NCBI RefSeq assembly: GCF_000020525.1
Contig: NC_011026.1
Span: forward strand, 248,001-312,000
DNA: 64,000 nt
Direction of reading: 5' to 3'
DNA from: Chloroherpeton thalassium ATCC 35110
GTDB lineage: Bacteria; Bacteroidota; Chlorobiia; Chlorobiales; Chloroherpetonaceae
The notes under the pieces are model-generated. The model saw nothing but the letters and a program-made list of their open reading frames with translations, made no database searches and was not told the origin of the DNA. Positions 9,556 through 17,726 of the stretch are shown here, piece by piece. The position numbers and the translations under genes are program-made. The stretch's first letter is position 1, and each line of letters starts with the position of its first letter.

Positions 9556-10818
9556 TTAAATAACGCCTAATTCTTTACCAATTTTTTCAAATTCAGTAAC
9601 GATTTTATCTAATTGCCACGCTTCGTGAGTTGACATGTAGCTGGTGCGTAGCATTTCGTAGCCAGGCATCACCCCAGGTCGAACAAACGCATTGACAAAA
9701 ACCCCAGCGTCGAAGAGTTTGCGCCAGAAAATGAGCGTTTTTTCTTGGTCGCCAATAATTGCCGAGACAATCGCCGTGCGAGAATCCATGAGTCTAAATC
9801 CAAGCTGCTTCAAGCCTTGGCGAACGCGATCTGCATTTTCAATCAGCTTTGTAATGCGTTCGGGTTCAGCTTGCAAGATTTCCAGGGATTTCAAAGCGGC
9901 TGCCACGCTGGCTGCTGTTGGCGACGCACTGAAAATGAGCGCCGGCGCTTGATGCTTGATGAAATTAATTACAGCGCGATCGCCGGCCACAAAACCGCCA
10001 AGCGAAGCAAACGTTTTGGAGAAAGTTCCCATCGTTAGGTCGACTTCTTTTTCCAAACCAAACTCGGAAGCCGTGCCTCGTCCACCTTTTCCGATGACGC
10101 CCACAGAGTGCGCATCGTCAACTAAAATTCGTGCGTTGTACTGCTTAGCAAGGCGAACAATTTCAGGCAAATTGACAATCTCACCGGATACAGAGAAAAC
10201 CCCATCAGTTGCAATGAGCTTTCCTGCTTCATACGGTAATTTTTGGAGGACACGCTCAAGATCAGCCATATCGTTGTGCTTATAGCGCTCTAACGTGGCA
10301 GTTGCGCCACGCGCCATCAATCCAGCAACAACCAAGCAGGCGTGATTGTCGCGATCGCTGATCAAATACTCTCCCCGCTGCACCAACGTTGGAATAATGC
10401 CTTGCCCCGTTTGATAGCCTGTGCTGAATAGCAAAACAGACTCTTTGCCGAAGTAATCCGCTAATTTTTCTTCCAGTTCAATATGCAAGCTCACCGTACC
10501 GGTTAAATAGCGAGAGCCAGAACAGCTTGTGCCAAATCGCTCAATAGCTTTAATCGCTGCTTCTTTCACTCTTGGATCGCCCGTTAAGCCCAAGTAGTTG
10601 TTAGAGCCAGCCATAATCACTTTGCGACCTTCTATAAAAACTTCAGGCCCTTCATTTTCTTCGATCGGTCTGAAATAGGGATAAACGCCTTTCGCTTTAA
10701 TTTCGTCGGCAATTGTAAAATCAAAACACTTTTGAAACAAATCCTTGGGCTTTGTAATCGACTCGTTAGGAGGCGTGTTTTCAACGGTAGGGGTTGATTG
10801 GCTATCCGCTGCGTTCAT
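9556..10818 (-). CDS. PLP-dependent alpha-oxoamine synthase, serine palmitoyltransferase-like
   Basis: 420 residues, fold-type I PLP enzyme of the family that condenses an amino acid with an acyl thioester. Seen: [12 protein letters not shown] (71-82), [14 protein letters not shown] (95-108), DNHAC (157-161, His stacks on PLP), [11 protein letters not shown] (233-243) and the Schiff-base lysine in [13 protein letters not shown] (K268). The extra N-terminal region with [22 protein letters not shown] is typical of Bacteroidota serine palmitoyltransferases and lacks KBL- or BioF-type context. Known products of this family are 3-ketosphinganine (SPT), capnine precursors (cysteate transferases), aminoketones (CqsA), KAPA or 2-amino-3-ketobutyrate; sequence alone does not settle which. 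The divergent neighbour is an extended SDR that could act in the same lipid pathway. Confidence 0.8.
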   Translation of the reverse strand: MNAADSQSTPTVENTPPNESITKPKDLFQKCFDFTIADEIKAKGVYPYFRPIEENEGPEVFIEGRKVIMAGSNNYLGLTGDPRVKEAAIKAIERFGTSCSGSRYLTGTVSLHIELEEKLADYFGKESVLLFSTGYQTGQGIIPTLVQRGEYLISDRDNHACLVVAGLMARGATATLERYKHNDMADLERVLQKLPYEAGKLIATDGVFSVSGEIVNLPEIVRLAKQYNARILVDDAHSVGVIGKGGRGTASEFGLEKEVDLTMGTFSKTFASLGGFVAGDRAVINFIKHQAPALIFSASPTAASVAAALKSLEILQAEPERITKLIENADRVRQGLKQLGFRLMDSRTAIVSAIIGDQEKTLIFWRKLFDAGVFVNAFVRPGVMPGYEMLRTSYMSTHEAWQLDKIVTEFEKIGKELGVI

Positions 10819-11079
10819 AGTTTTCTAATCTAACAGTTTTGCTTTCGTGAATTTTTGGACAAAAAAAATAAGATACGACAAATCGGCCTATAATAAAATA
10901 TTGGGAAAACAGTTTATGATAAATCAAAAGTCGTGCTCAAAAAACAGCCCGTTTTCCTATCTTTGCTGTCATTAAAAAAGGCTCAGAAAATTATGTCGAA
11001 ACCGTGGGAGGCACTTAAAACTTAAATTGTTTGGAACATTCAGCGCAGCCTCCTAAAAAACTAAAAACCTAATTGAAAG

Positions 11080-12099
11080 ATGGCTGAAACAGCACTTGTC
11101 ACTGGTGCAACCGGATTTATCGGTAGCTGGCTGACTGAAAAATTACTTGAAAAAGGCTATAAAGTTCGGGCGCTTGTTCGCCAGTCAAGCAATCGGGCTA
11201 ATTTGCAAGGGCTTGATGTCGAGTATGTTGTGGGTGACTACAAAGATTTTAATTCCCTCAAAAAAGCGGTTCAAGGCGTGTCGTATGTTTTTCATACCGC
11301 CGGTGTCACGAAGGCAAAGGCGGAAATGGAATATATCGATGGTAACGTAAGAGCCACCGAAAGTTTGCTGAAAGCAACCTACGAGGCAAACCCAAACATT
11401 ACACGATTTTTGCATGTTTCGTCGCTTGCTTCCGTTGGCCCTGCCAAATCACCCAATGAACCGGTCAATGAGAAAACAACTGCCAAACCAATTACGATGT
11501 ATGGCAGCAGCAAAAATATCACCGAACAGGCTTGCCAACGCTATATCTTTTTCCCGACCGGAAAAGTTCAAACGCGCCTGCCCGTCACGATTGTTCGCCC
11601 GCCTGCTGTTTATGGCCCACGCGACAAAGACGTTCTGGAATTTTTCAAAACCGTGAATAGCGGCATTTTGCCCATCGTCGGTTTTGGGCCCAAAAAGCTT
11701 GTTAGTTTGATTCATGTTAAAGACTTGGTTCGTGGCATCATTGATGCTGCTGAAGCAGAACAGGCAAAAGGGGAAACTTATTTTATTTCATCCGAGAAGT
11801 TTTATTCGTGGGAAGAAGTCGGCGAAGTCACCAAAAAGGCGCTGGGCAAAGGCTTTGTGCTGAAATTGCCGATTCCGCATTTTGCCGTTTCTATTGCAGC
11901 TGCCATTTCTGAAGCAACCAGCAAATCAGGCAACACGCCGCCACCTTTGAATCGCGAAAAAGTTAAGGACATCGTTCAAAATTATTGGATTTGCTCAGTT
12001 GATAAAGCCAAGAAGGAACTTGGATTTAAGGAACAAATCAGCCTTGAGCAAGGCATTAAAGAAACGGTGGATTGGTATAAATCCAAAGGTTGGCTTTAA
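11080..12099 (+). CDS. NAD(P)-dependent extended SDR (dihydroflavonol-reductase/epimerase-like)
   Basis: 339 residues. Seen: N-terminal Rossmann motif GATGFIG (9-15), catalytic Ser pair around 114-115 (HVSSLASVG) and YGSSK (Y141, K145). The C-terminal half has the substrate-domain pattern of atypical/extended SDRs such as dihydroflavonol reductases and 3-beta-HSD-like enzymes (LVSLIHVKDLVRGIIDA, YFISSEKFYSWEEV). Exact substrate unknown. It is divergent from the SPT-like gene with a 261-base shared intergenic region. Bacterial ceramide loci pair SPT with an epimerase-like reductase, so a role in reducing a sphingoid or sulfonolipid intermediate is possible, but a sugar-nucleotide or isoprenoid substrate is not excluded. 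It ends at a strong bidirectional terminator. Confidence 0.8.
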   Translation: MAETALVTGATGFIGSWLTEKLLEKGYKVRALVRQSSNRANLQGLDVEYVVGDYKDFNSLKKAVQGVSYVFHTAGVTKAKAEMEYIDGNVRATESLLKATYEANPNITRFLHVSSLASVGPAKSPNEPVNEKTTAKPITMYGSSKNITEQACQRYIFFPTGKVQTRLPVTIVRPPAVYGPRDKDVLEFFKTVNSGILPIVGFGPKKLVSLIHVKDLVRGIIDAAEAEQAKGETYFISSEKFYSWEEVGEVTKKALGKGFVLKLPIPHFAVSIAAAISEATSKSGNTPPPLNREKVKDIVQNYWICSVDKAKKELGFKEQISLEQGIKETVDWYKSKGWL

Positions 12100-12165
12100 T
12101 CAACTTTGCTGTTAGGCACAACGTGTAAGTCTCGTTTTCTGTGCCAAGTTGAACCACTGAGAAAT

Positions 12166-12195
12166 AAAAAAGCCTCGCGCAAAGCGAGGCTTTTG
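12166..12195. terminator. Bidirectional terminator between the SDR gene and serA
   Basis: aaaagcctcgc / gcgaggctttt with a five-base loop (gcaaa); A- and T-runs on both sides. It serves the two convergent genes. Confidence 0.9.
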
Positions 12196-12222
12196 AGTTT
12201 ATGTACCGAGCAAGAAAAGCGG

Positions 12223-13803
12223 TTACACTTTTATCAAACGAGGTGAAAACACACCATCGACTTTCTCAATATCTTCCAGCACTTCCGTATCGACCGTATC
12301 ATCAAGCGAAATCACGGTTAAAGCTTCTTTTTTCTCCTCATCGCGAGAAAGCGCAACGCTGGCAATGTTGAGTCCGCGTTTCAAAAGCGCCATGCCGACA
12401 CGAGCCAAAACGCCTGGTTTATCCTGATTGTTATAAATCAAGATTTGACCTTCCGGTTTGAATTCACACAGGAATTTGTCAATCATCACCACGCGAAGTT
12501 CCTTTGCGCCCAGCACTGCGCCGCCAATCATGCGTTTGCAAGCTTCAGTCTCAAGCTCCACACGAATGAGGTTGGTATAATCAAAATTTTCTTTTTCATA
12601 ACGCTGTTCCACATCGAGGCCCATGTCATTGGCCATCGCTGCAGCGTTGATGTAGTTAATATCCCCTTCTTGGACGACGTCAAGGAAACCTTTTAAAACC
12701 GCAGCGGTAATCACTTCGCTGAACTTTCTGAGGAAGTCACCAGAAACCCACACGTTGAGGTGCTTCGGTTTTTTGGTGGCGAGCTGAGCAATCATCACAC
12801 CAAGCTTTTCGGACAAGCTCAAAAATGGCTTTACTTCCGGCGCTTGTGCCAATTCAATTGCAGACGCATTAACAGCCCCATTGAGTCTGTGGTTGTTTTT
12901 CCATTCCACAATTTGCTCTGCAATCTGAATCGCAACTTTCACCTGCGCTTCTTCAGTAGAGGCCGCAATGTGAGGTGTCATAATAACGCGCTCAATGCCA
13001 ATTAGCGGATTGTCGCTTACGATCGGCTCTTGTGCAAACACGTCGAGCGCTGCGCCAGCCACTTTGCCTGACTTAATCGCTTCTGCAAGATCAAATTCAT
13101 TGACGATTCCACCACGCGCGCAGTTGACGATATACACGCCATCTTTCATGATCTCAATGGTTTCCTTGCAAATCAGATTCTTTGTGGATTCGTTCAAAGA
13201 TGAGTGAATCGTGATGAAATCGGCTTGCTTCAAGGTTTCGCTTAAAGTGAGCAGCTCAATGTTCATTTTGGCTGCAAATTCTTCCGGCAACATTGGATCG
13301 TAACCGACCGTTTTCATGCCGAAAGCTTGCATACGAACGGCGACTTCGCGACCGATTTTGCCCAGTCCAATAACAGAAAGGGTTTTGCCTTCAAGCTCAG
13401 CGCCCATCCATTTTTTCTTATCCCAAACGGCTTGGTGCATTTGCGCACTGGCTTGTGGAATGTTGCGCGCCGTGGCCAGAAGCATTCCGCAAGCATGTTC
13501 GGCAGCCGAAACCGTGTTGCCGCCTGGCGTATTCATTACAATAATGCCTTTGCGAGTCGCCGCTTCTATATCAATGTTATCGACACCGGCGCCAGCACGG
13601 CCAATTAATTTCAAATTATCGGCCACTTCAATCACATCGGAGGTGACTTTCGTTGCGCTGCGAACGATCAAAATTTCGTAGTCCTTAATAACGGACTTCA
13701 ATTCATCCTTGCTCAGCTTTGCCTTCTCAGTAACTTCGTATCCGTTCTGGGAAAGTATTTCTCCGCAATCTTTATTGACGTTATCAGTGATTAATACCTT
13801 CAT
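12223..13803 (-). CDS. serA: D-3-phosphoglycerate dehydrogenase SerA (long form)
   Basis: First enzyme of serine synthesis, 3-phosphoglycerate to 3-phosphohydroxypyruvate with NAD+. 526 residues, the long (type I) form. Seen: RSATKVT (48-54), NAD-binding GLGKIG (146-151), catalytic NCARGG with Arg230, Glu of AQEP near 259 and His278 in TPHIAAST. These are followed by an intervening (ASB-type) domain and a C-terminal ACT domain (about 455-526, starting ILIYNNQDKPGVLARVG), the usual site of serine feedback control. The product serine would feed the SPT-like enzyme encoded two genes away, which is only context. Monocistronic as far as can be seen. Confidence 0.96.
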   Translation of the reverse strand: MKVLITDNVNKDCGEILSQNGYEVTEKAKLSKDELKSVIKDYEILIVRSATKVTSDVIEVADNLKLIGRAGAGVDNIDIEAATRKGIIVMNTPGGNTVSAAEHACGMLLATARNIPQASAQMHQAVWDKKKWMGAELEGKTLSVIGLGKIGREVAVRMQAFGMKTVGYDPMLPEEFAAKMNIELLTLSETLKQADFITIHSSLNESTKNLICKETIEIMKDGVYIVNCARGGIVNEFDLAEAIKSGKVAGAALDVFAQEPIVSDNPLIGIERVIMTPHIAASTEEAQVKVAIQIAEQIVEWKNNHRLNGAVNASAIELAQAPEVKPFLSLSEKLGVMIAQLATKKPKHLNVWVSGDFLRKFSEVITAAVLKGFLDVVQEGDINYINAAAMANDMGLDVEQRYEKENFDYTNLIRVELETEACKRMIGGAVLGAKELRVVMIDKFLCEFKPEGQILIYNNQDKPGVLARVGMALLKRGLNIASVALSRDEEKKEALTVISLDDTVDTEVLEDIEKVDGVFSPRLIKV

Positions 13804-13926
13804 GGTTTTTTTCCTGTTTTTAGGTTTTGGTAAAAAACATGCGTGAATATAAAGCTTTTCGATTTCGCGACAAGACGGAGTTTACAATTTTCTAACATCT
13901 CAGCTTAACGCGAAGCCTGATTCTAC

Positions 13927-14244
13927 TTAGCTTTTCGCGGAATGGGTTGAAATTTTTCTCAAATACTCCCAACTGTAAAGACCGCTATTGTGGCCATCTC
14001 CCCAAATGGGCTGAATAGAATAATTTCCAACGACTTCCACTTGCCTGAGCTCGTAAATGCCTGGTGTTTCCGGTGATTTTTTCTTGGGTTCGGTTGATTC
14101 GAACAGCACGGTTTCGCCTTTGCATTCTGCGCAAGGGCACTCATCGCGCAAGCGCTGAAAGGAAATTTTTGTCTCCACGCCGTCATTCCAGAAAAGAGTC
14201 AGATCCTGTTCACCTGACTTTTTGAGCTTGATTAATTGCAGCAT
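13927..14244 (-). CDS. DUF971 / GBBH-like N-terminal domain protein
   Basis: 105-residue single-domain protein of the DUF971 family, named after the N-terminal zinc-binding domain of gamma-butyrobetaine hydroxylase. Seen: LFWNDG near residue 23, the family core RLRDECPCAEC (33-43, three Cys that could bind metal) and VGNYSIQPIWGDGHNSGLYSWEYLR near the C-terminus. Stand-alone members are widespread; some sit beside iron-sulfur assembly or MRP/ApbC genes, but their function is not settled. It lies on the same strand as serA with a gap of about 120 bases. Confidence 0.85.
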   Translation of the reverse strand: MLQLIKLKKSGEQDLTLFWNDGVETKISFQRLRDECPCAECKGETVLFESTEPKKKSPETPGIYELRQVEVVGNYSIQPIWGDGHNSGLYSWEYLRKISTHSAKS

Positions 14245-14431
14245 AAGATTTTCATACTAAGGTTTTAATAAACTTATTTTTATGGAGTTTGCTAACCATT
14301 CTTTTCAAGACGCTGTTTCGCGCCAAAGTCACTTTGGCCAACATCTTAAGAATTTTGCCTATCTTCAGCCTGTTTCAACGGGCTTCTTTTTATCTTGCTA
14401 AGAATCGATTTAGTGAAAATAAAAACACCAA

Positions 14432-16687
14432 ATGTCCAGCAAAAAACGAATCACATACCTTTTTGCATTCGTTATTGTTCTATGCGAAATGTTCCTGCTC
14501 GGGCTTGATGTCAGCATTTTTTATGCGATCAAAGCTAAAACTTATCTTCTCCCCAGTGGCTTCATTTATCTGAAAGACATCTTGGCCTCGTTGGTGTTTA
14601 TTGCCCTTTATGCGCTGATTCGAAAAGGGATTCGCTTGAATCGAAACGACCAAACCAATCCGATTTGGATCGAACCCTCACGCGGCGCGTGGGATGCGAT
14701 GGTTACATTAGTGCTTATTATTGGCGCCATTTTTGTCTATGACCAGACTTTTCCTGAAGCTGTGTACAGGCGAATCAGCAACTTTGGGTTGGATTTCTAC
14801 GCGCCCGAAAGCCTTTACACCATTTTTAAATCGCATTTCATTACACTTTTGCTTGGAAGCGCGCTATTGGCCGGCCTGATTACCATTGAGCGCCTTATTC
14901 TGTATAAACGCACCAAAAATACAGCGATTAATTTCGCGCTTTTTATTATCGCCCTATTTGGGTTTTCCTTCTCAATGGCGGGCACTGTGCCAGGAGCTCA
15001 ATTTAGCCCAATTTCTCTTGGTTTGGGCATTACTGCATTGATTTTGATGTTCATCAACGCATTTCGGGTTTCCTGGATATTGCCCATGAGTCGCCAAGAT
15101 AAATGGCAAATCATGGGGCTGACCGTTATTATCGGGATTTGTGGCCTCATTTTGCTCAATGGATTTCACTTCCCGCCTTACTTATTATGGTATAGTAGTT
15201 TTGTTGGGCATTTTTTACTTAGCTTAACGGCGTTTGTCACGCTCTATTTTTGCGTGTCGTTTTTGGGCATTTTGATTTATTTACCGTCTTCACGCGACTT
15301 TGAGCGAAAGTCTGAAGAGGTTCGCAAGCTCTATAAAATGAGCAAGTTCATCACCGATGTGTTTGATGAGGACAAAATCTACACATCGCTCATCCGCTTT
15401 GTTTGCGAGTCCATCGGGGAAAATTCGCTGGGCTGGTTTGATTTGTATGTGCCCAATTCGGTCAGCGAAAAGGCGGCTGGAACATTTCACACGGTTCACT
15501 ACACCGATGTGAGTGGAACAAAGCAAGTTGCTCATTTTCGGACGGTCGCAACCAACAATGTGTCTTCGAACATTATTGCAGAAATGCAGCGCTCTGCGGG
15601 ATTTATCTGGCAGCAAGTTTTGGAAAAAAAAGACATCGTTCAAGTCGATGATATGGTGACTGATAAACGGTTAAATGCAAAAATCCCGCCGATTCATGCG
15701 GTGCTAAAACGGTTAAATATTCGGAAACGGCATCCAAAACCGCTGTTTCCAATTGGGTCAATTGTTTCTGTGCCGCTGACCATGCGCTCGGAACTGATTG
15801 GGATTATTCACGTTGCCAAAGATGTTGAGTTTAGCTTTATCCGAGAAGATTTGGAACTCATCACCATATTTGCAGATCAAGCGGCCATTGCAATCGACAA
15901 CTCGCGCTTGATCAAGCAGCTTATTGGCAAAGAACGCTTGGAACAACAACTTGAAATTGCGCGGGAAATTCAGTCGCGCCTTTTGCCGCAAGAGCCACTT
16001 CAGGTTCCAGGCTTCGACATGGCGGGCATTTCCGAACCGGCGTATGAAGTAGGCGGCGACTATTACGACTTTTTTCAACTGGACGACGGCGATGAAATCT
16101 CACGGTTTGGCATTGTCATCGCGGACGTTTCGGGAAAAGGGACTTCAGCCGCGTTCTACATGGCGGAATTAAAGGGCATCATTCAATCGCTTTGCAAAGT
16201 TTATCCCGATGCACCCAGAGATTTGCTTAAAAAAGCCAACGAAACGCTGAGCCAAAGTCTCGGAAAAAATGCGTATATCAGCTTGCTTTATGGCGTAGTT
16301 GATGTTAAAGAAAATACGCTCTCGCTTGTCAATGCGGGGCATTGCCCGGCTGCCGCTGTGATGAATAAAAATCCCAGCTATTTGAAACTTCAAGGCCTGG
16401 CACTTGGTTTGGATACAGGCAAAATTTTTAACCAGGTCGTATCCAAAAACATTTATCCGCTTGCGGATGGCGATGTGATTGTTTTTTATACCGACGGCGT
16501 TGTCGAAGCGATTAATCATGAGGGAAAACAGTTCGGCTACGATCGGCTTTTGAAGATTGTAAATCAGTCTCGCGAAAAGAATGCAAAGGACATTACAAAC
16601 GACATTTTTACTGCAGTGAATGATTTTACCAAAACGGGAGGCGCTGTTAGGGACGACTTAACGTTAGTTGTGGTCAAAAAACTGTAA
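14432..16687 (+). CDS. Membrane-bound GAF/PP2C (SpoIIE/RsbU-type) serine phosphatase
   Basis: 751 residues. The first ~285 contain seven to eight hydrophobic segments. A GAF-like sensory domain follows (about 300-490: RKLYKMSKFITDVFDEDKIY..., ending FADQAAIAIDNSRLI), then a short coiled linker (RLEQQLEIAREIQSRLLPQ) and a PP2C-type SpoIIE phosphatase domain (about 515-751) with the metal ligands of EVGGDYYDFF (near 537), IADVSGKG (near 566) and FYTDGVVEA. Known role of the family: dephosphorylating STAS anti-sigma antagonists. It is the first gene of a cluster with a STAS protein, an HATPase anti-sigma kinase and a second PP2C protein, so it very likely acts on the STAS protein encoded next. 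The membrane part suggests an envelope signal. No sigma factor gene is adjacent. Confidence 0.9.
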   Translation: MSSKKRITYLFAFVIVLCEMFLLGLDVSIFYAIKAKTYLLPSGFIYLKDILASLVFIALYALIRKGIRLNRNDQTNPIWIEPSRGAWDAMVTLVLIIGAIFVYDQTFPEAVYRRISNFGLDFYAPESLYTIFKSHFITLLLGSALLAGLITIERLILYKRTKNTAINFALFIIALFGFSFSMAGTVPGAQFSPISLGLGITALILMFINAFRVSWILPMSRQDKWQIMGLTVIIGICGLILLNGFHFPPYLLWYSSFVGHFLLSLTAFVTLYFCVSFLGILIYLPSSRDFERKSEEVRKLYKMSKFITDVFDEDKIYTSLIRFVCESIGENSLGWFDLYVPNSVSEKAAGTFHTVHYTDVSGTKQVAHFRTVATNNVSSNIIAEMQRSAGFIWQQVLEKKDIVQVDDMVTDKRLNAKIPPIHAVLKRLNIRKRHPKPLFPIGSIVSVPLTMRSELIGIIHVAKDVEFSFIREDLELITIFADQAAIAIDNSRLIKQLIGKERLEQQLEIAREIQSRLLPQEPLQVPGFDMAGISEPAYEVGGDYYDFFQLDDGDEISRFGIVIADVSGKGTSAAFYMAELKGIIQSLCKVYPDAPRDLLKKANETLSQSLGKNAYISLLYGVVDVKENTLSLVNAGHCPAAAVMNKNPSYLKLQGLALGLDTGKIFNQVVSKNIYPLADGDVIVFYTDGVVEAINHEGKQFGYDRLLKIVNQSREKNAKDITNDIFTAVNDFTKTGGAVRDDLTLVVVKKL

Positions 16688-16816
16688 CTCTTGGATTTGA
16701 AGCTTGCCTTACTTTGATTTTAGAGATTTCGTCAGTATCCTTGAAAGTCAAATCTCGTAACATTTTGCTGGTGCATTCGCATAAAATTTTTGAGCTTTAA
16801 TTAAAAATTATTTCTT

Positions 16817-17179
16817 ATGAGTAATTTTAATTGCACGCTGAGGACTATAGAGGAATTCTCCATTTTAGATCTTTCTGGGGATTTAGATGCACATACGGCT
16901 TCCATATTAGAGAAAAAATTCCAGGAGCTCATAGAAAATAAGTCATTTAAGATTGTAGTTACCTTTTCGAACCTTAACTATATTTCCAGCGCTGGCTTAG
17001 GTGTTTTCATGGGGGTCATCGAGGATATTCGGTCTGGCGGCGGCGATATAAAGTTTTCGAACACATCTGATAATATCTACCAAGTTTTTGATATGCTTGG
17101 GTTTCCTTTGTTATACGAGTTCTTTGATGATGAAAGTGAGGCGATAGAGAAGTTTAAAACCTCCAATGTGGTTAGTTAG
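16817..17179 (+). CDS. STAS-domain anti-sigma factor antagonist (RsbV/SpoIIAA-like)
   Basis: 120 residues, a single STAS domain. Seen: DLSGDLDAHTA near residue 20 and the phosphorylation loop NLNYISSAGLGVF (about 53-65), in which one of the two Ser is the expected switch residue. In the partner-switch mechanism the unphosphorylated form binds the HATPase anti-sigma kinase and frees the sigma factor. The kinase gene starts 36 bases downstream and PP2C phosphatases flank the pair, so all three module types are present. Confidence 0.92.
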   Translation: MSNFNCTLRTIEEFSILDLSGDLDAHTASILEKKFQELIENKSFKIVVTFSNLNYISSAGLGVFMGVIEDIRSGGGDIKFSNTSDNIYQVFDMLGFPLLYEFFDDESEAIEKFKTSNVVS

Positions 17180-17215
17180 TCTTTGGTTTTTGAACTTATT
17201 AATGTTATTGTGGCG

Positions 17216-17659
17216 ATGAAAATGAATGAAATGAAAGAAAAAATAACAGTCACAAGCAATCTTGAAGACCTTTATTTGGTGCGTTGCTTTATTGGAAATG
17301 CGGCTTGCCGAGCTGGGTTTGGCGAATCAGAAACTTGGAAAATAATCCTTGCCGTTGATGAAGCTTGCTCCAATGTGATTCGTCATGCGTATAACGGAAA
17401 AACGGATAGAAACTTTGAAATTACCGTAGAGTTCGACGATAATCGTTTTGTGGTGCATATCGACGATGCCGGCAGTGGCTACGACTTAAGAAATCACCGA
17501 GCCCCAAACCTACAAGATTGCATCGCCAAACGAAAAGCCGGCGGCCTTGGCATTAGAATTATCAAAGAGTTGGTGGATGAAATTGATTATCAGCAAGTCG
17601 ACAATAGAAATAAACTAACCCTAACCAAACATCTCCCTTTAGAAGCAGCTAACGCATAA
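17216..17659 (+). CDS. Anti-sigma regulatory serine kinase (RsbW-like HATPase)
   Basis: 147 residues with a GHKL ATPase fold: N-box LAVDEACSNVIRHAY, G1 box IDDAGSGYD and G2 box RKAGGLGIRII. This is the anti-sigma/kinase component of the partner-switching module, which would phosphorylate the STAS protein encoded just upstream and sequester a target. An in-frame TTG at 17183 exists, but the ATG at 17216 (followed by ATG at 17222 and 17231) is a better start because similarity begins at KEKITVTSNLEDL. Its target sigma factor or other partner is not encoded in the cluster. Confidence 0.9.
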   Translation: MKMNEMKEKITVTSNLEDLYLVRCFIGNAACRAGFGESETWKIILAVDEACSNVIRHAYNGKTDRNFEITVEFDDNRFVVHIDDAGSGYDLRNHRAPNLQDCIAKRKAGGLGIRIIKELVDEIDYQQVDNRNKLTLTKHLPLEAANA

Positions 17660-17692
17660 AGCTTCCAAAACTAATAGAACTTGAGTATCTTT

Positions 17693-17726
17693 TCAGTGTA
17701 TTTTTTCGCAGAAACCGATACACTGA
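17693..17726. promoter_or_regulatory. Inverted repeat abutting the start codon of the second PP2C gene
   Basis: Perfect 9-bp arms tcagtgtat / atacactga separated by 16 bases; the right arm ends on the base before the ATG at 17727. It may be an operator or an mRNA hairpin that limits translation of the downstream gene. It is not a typical terminator because no T-run follows the right arm. Confidence 0.45.
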
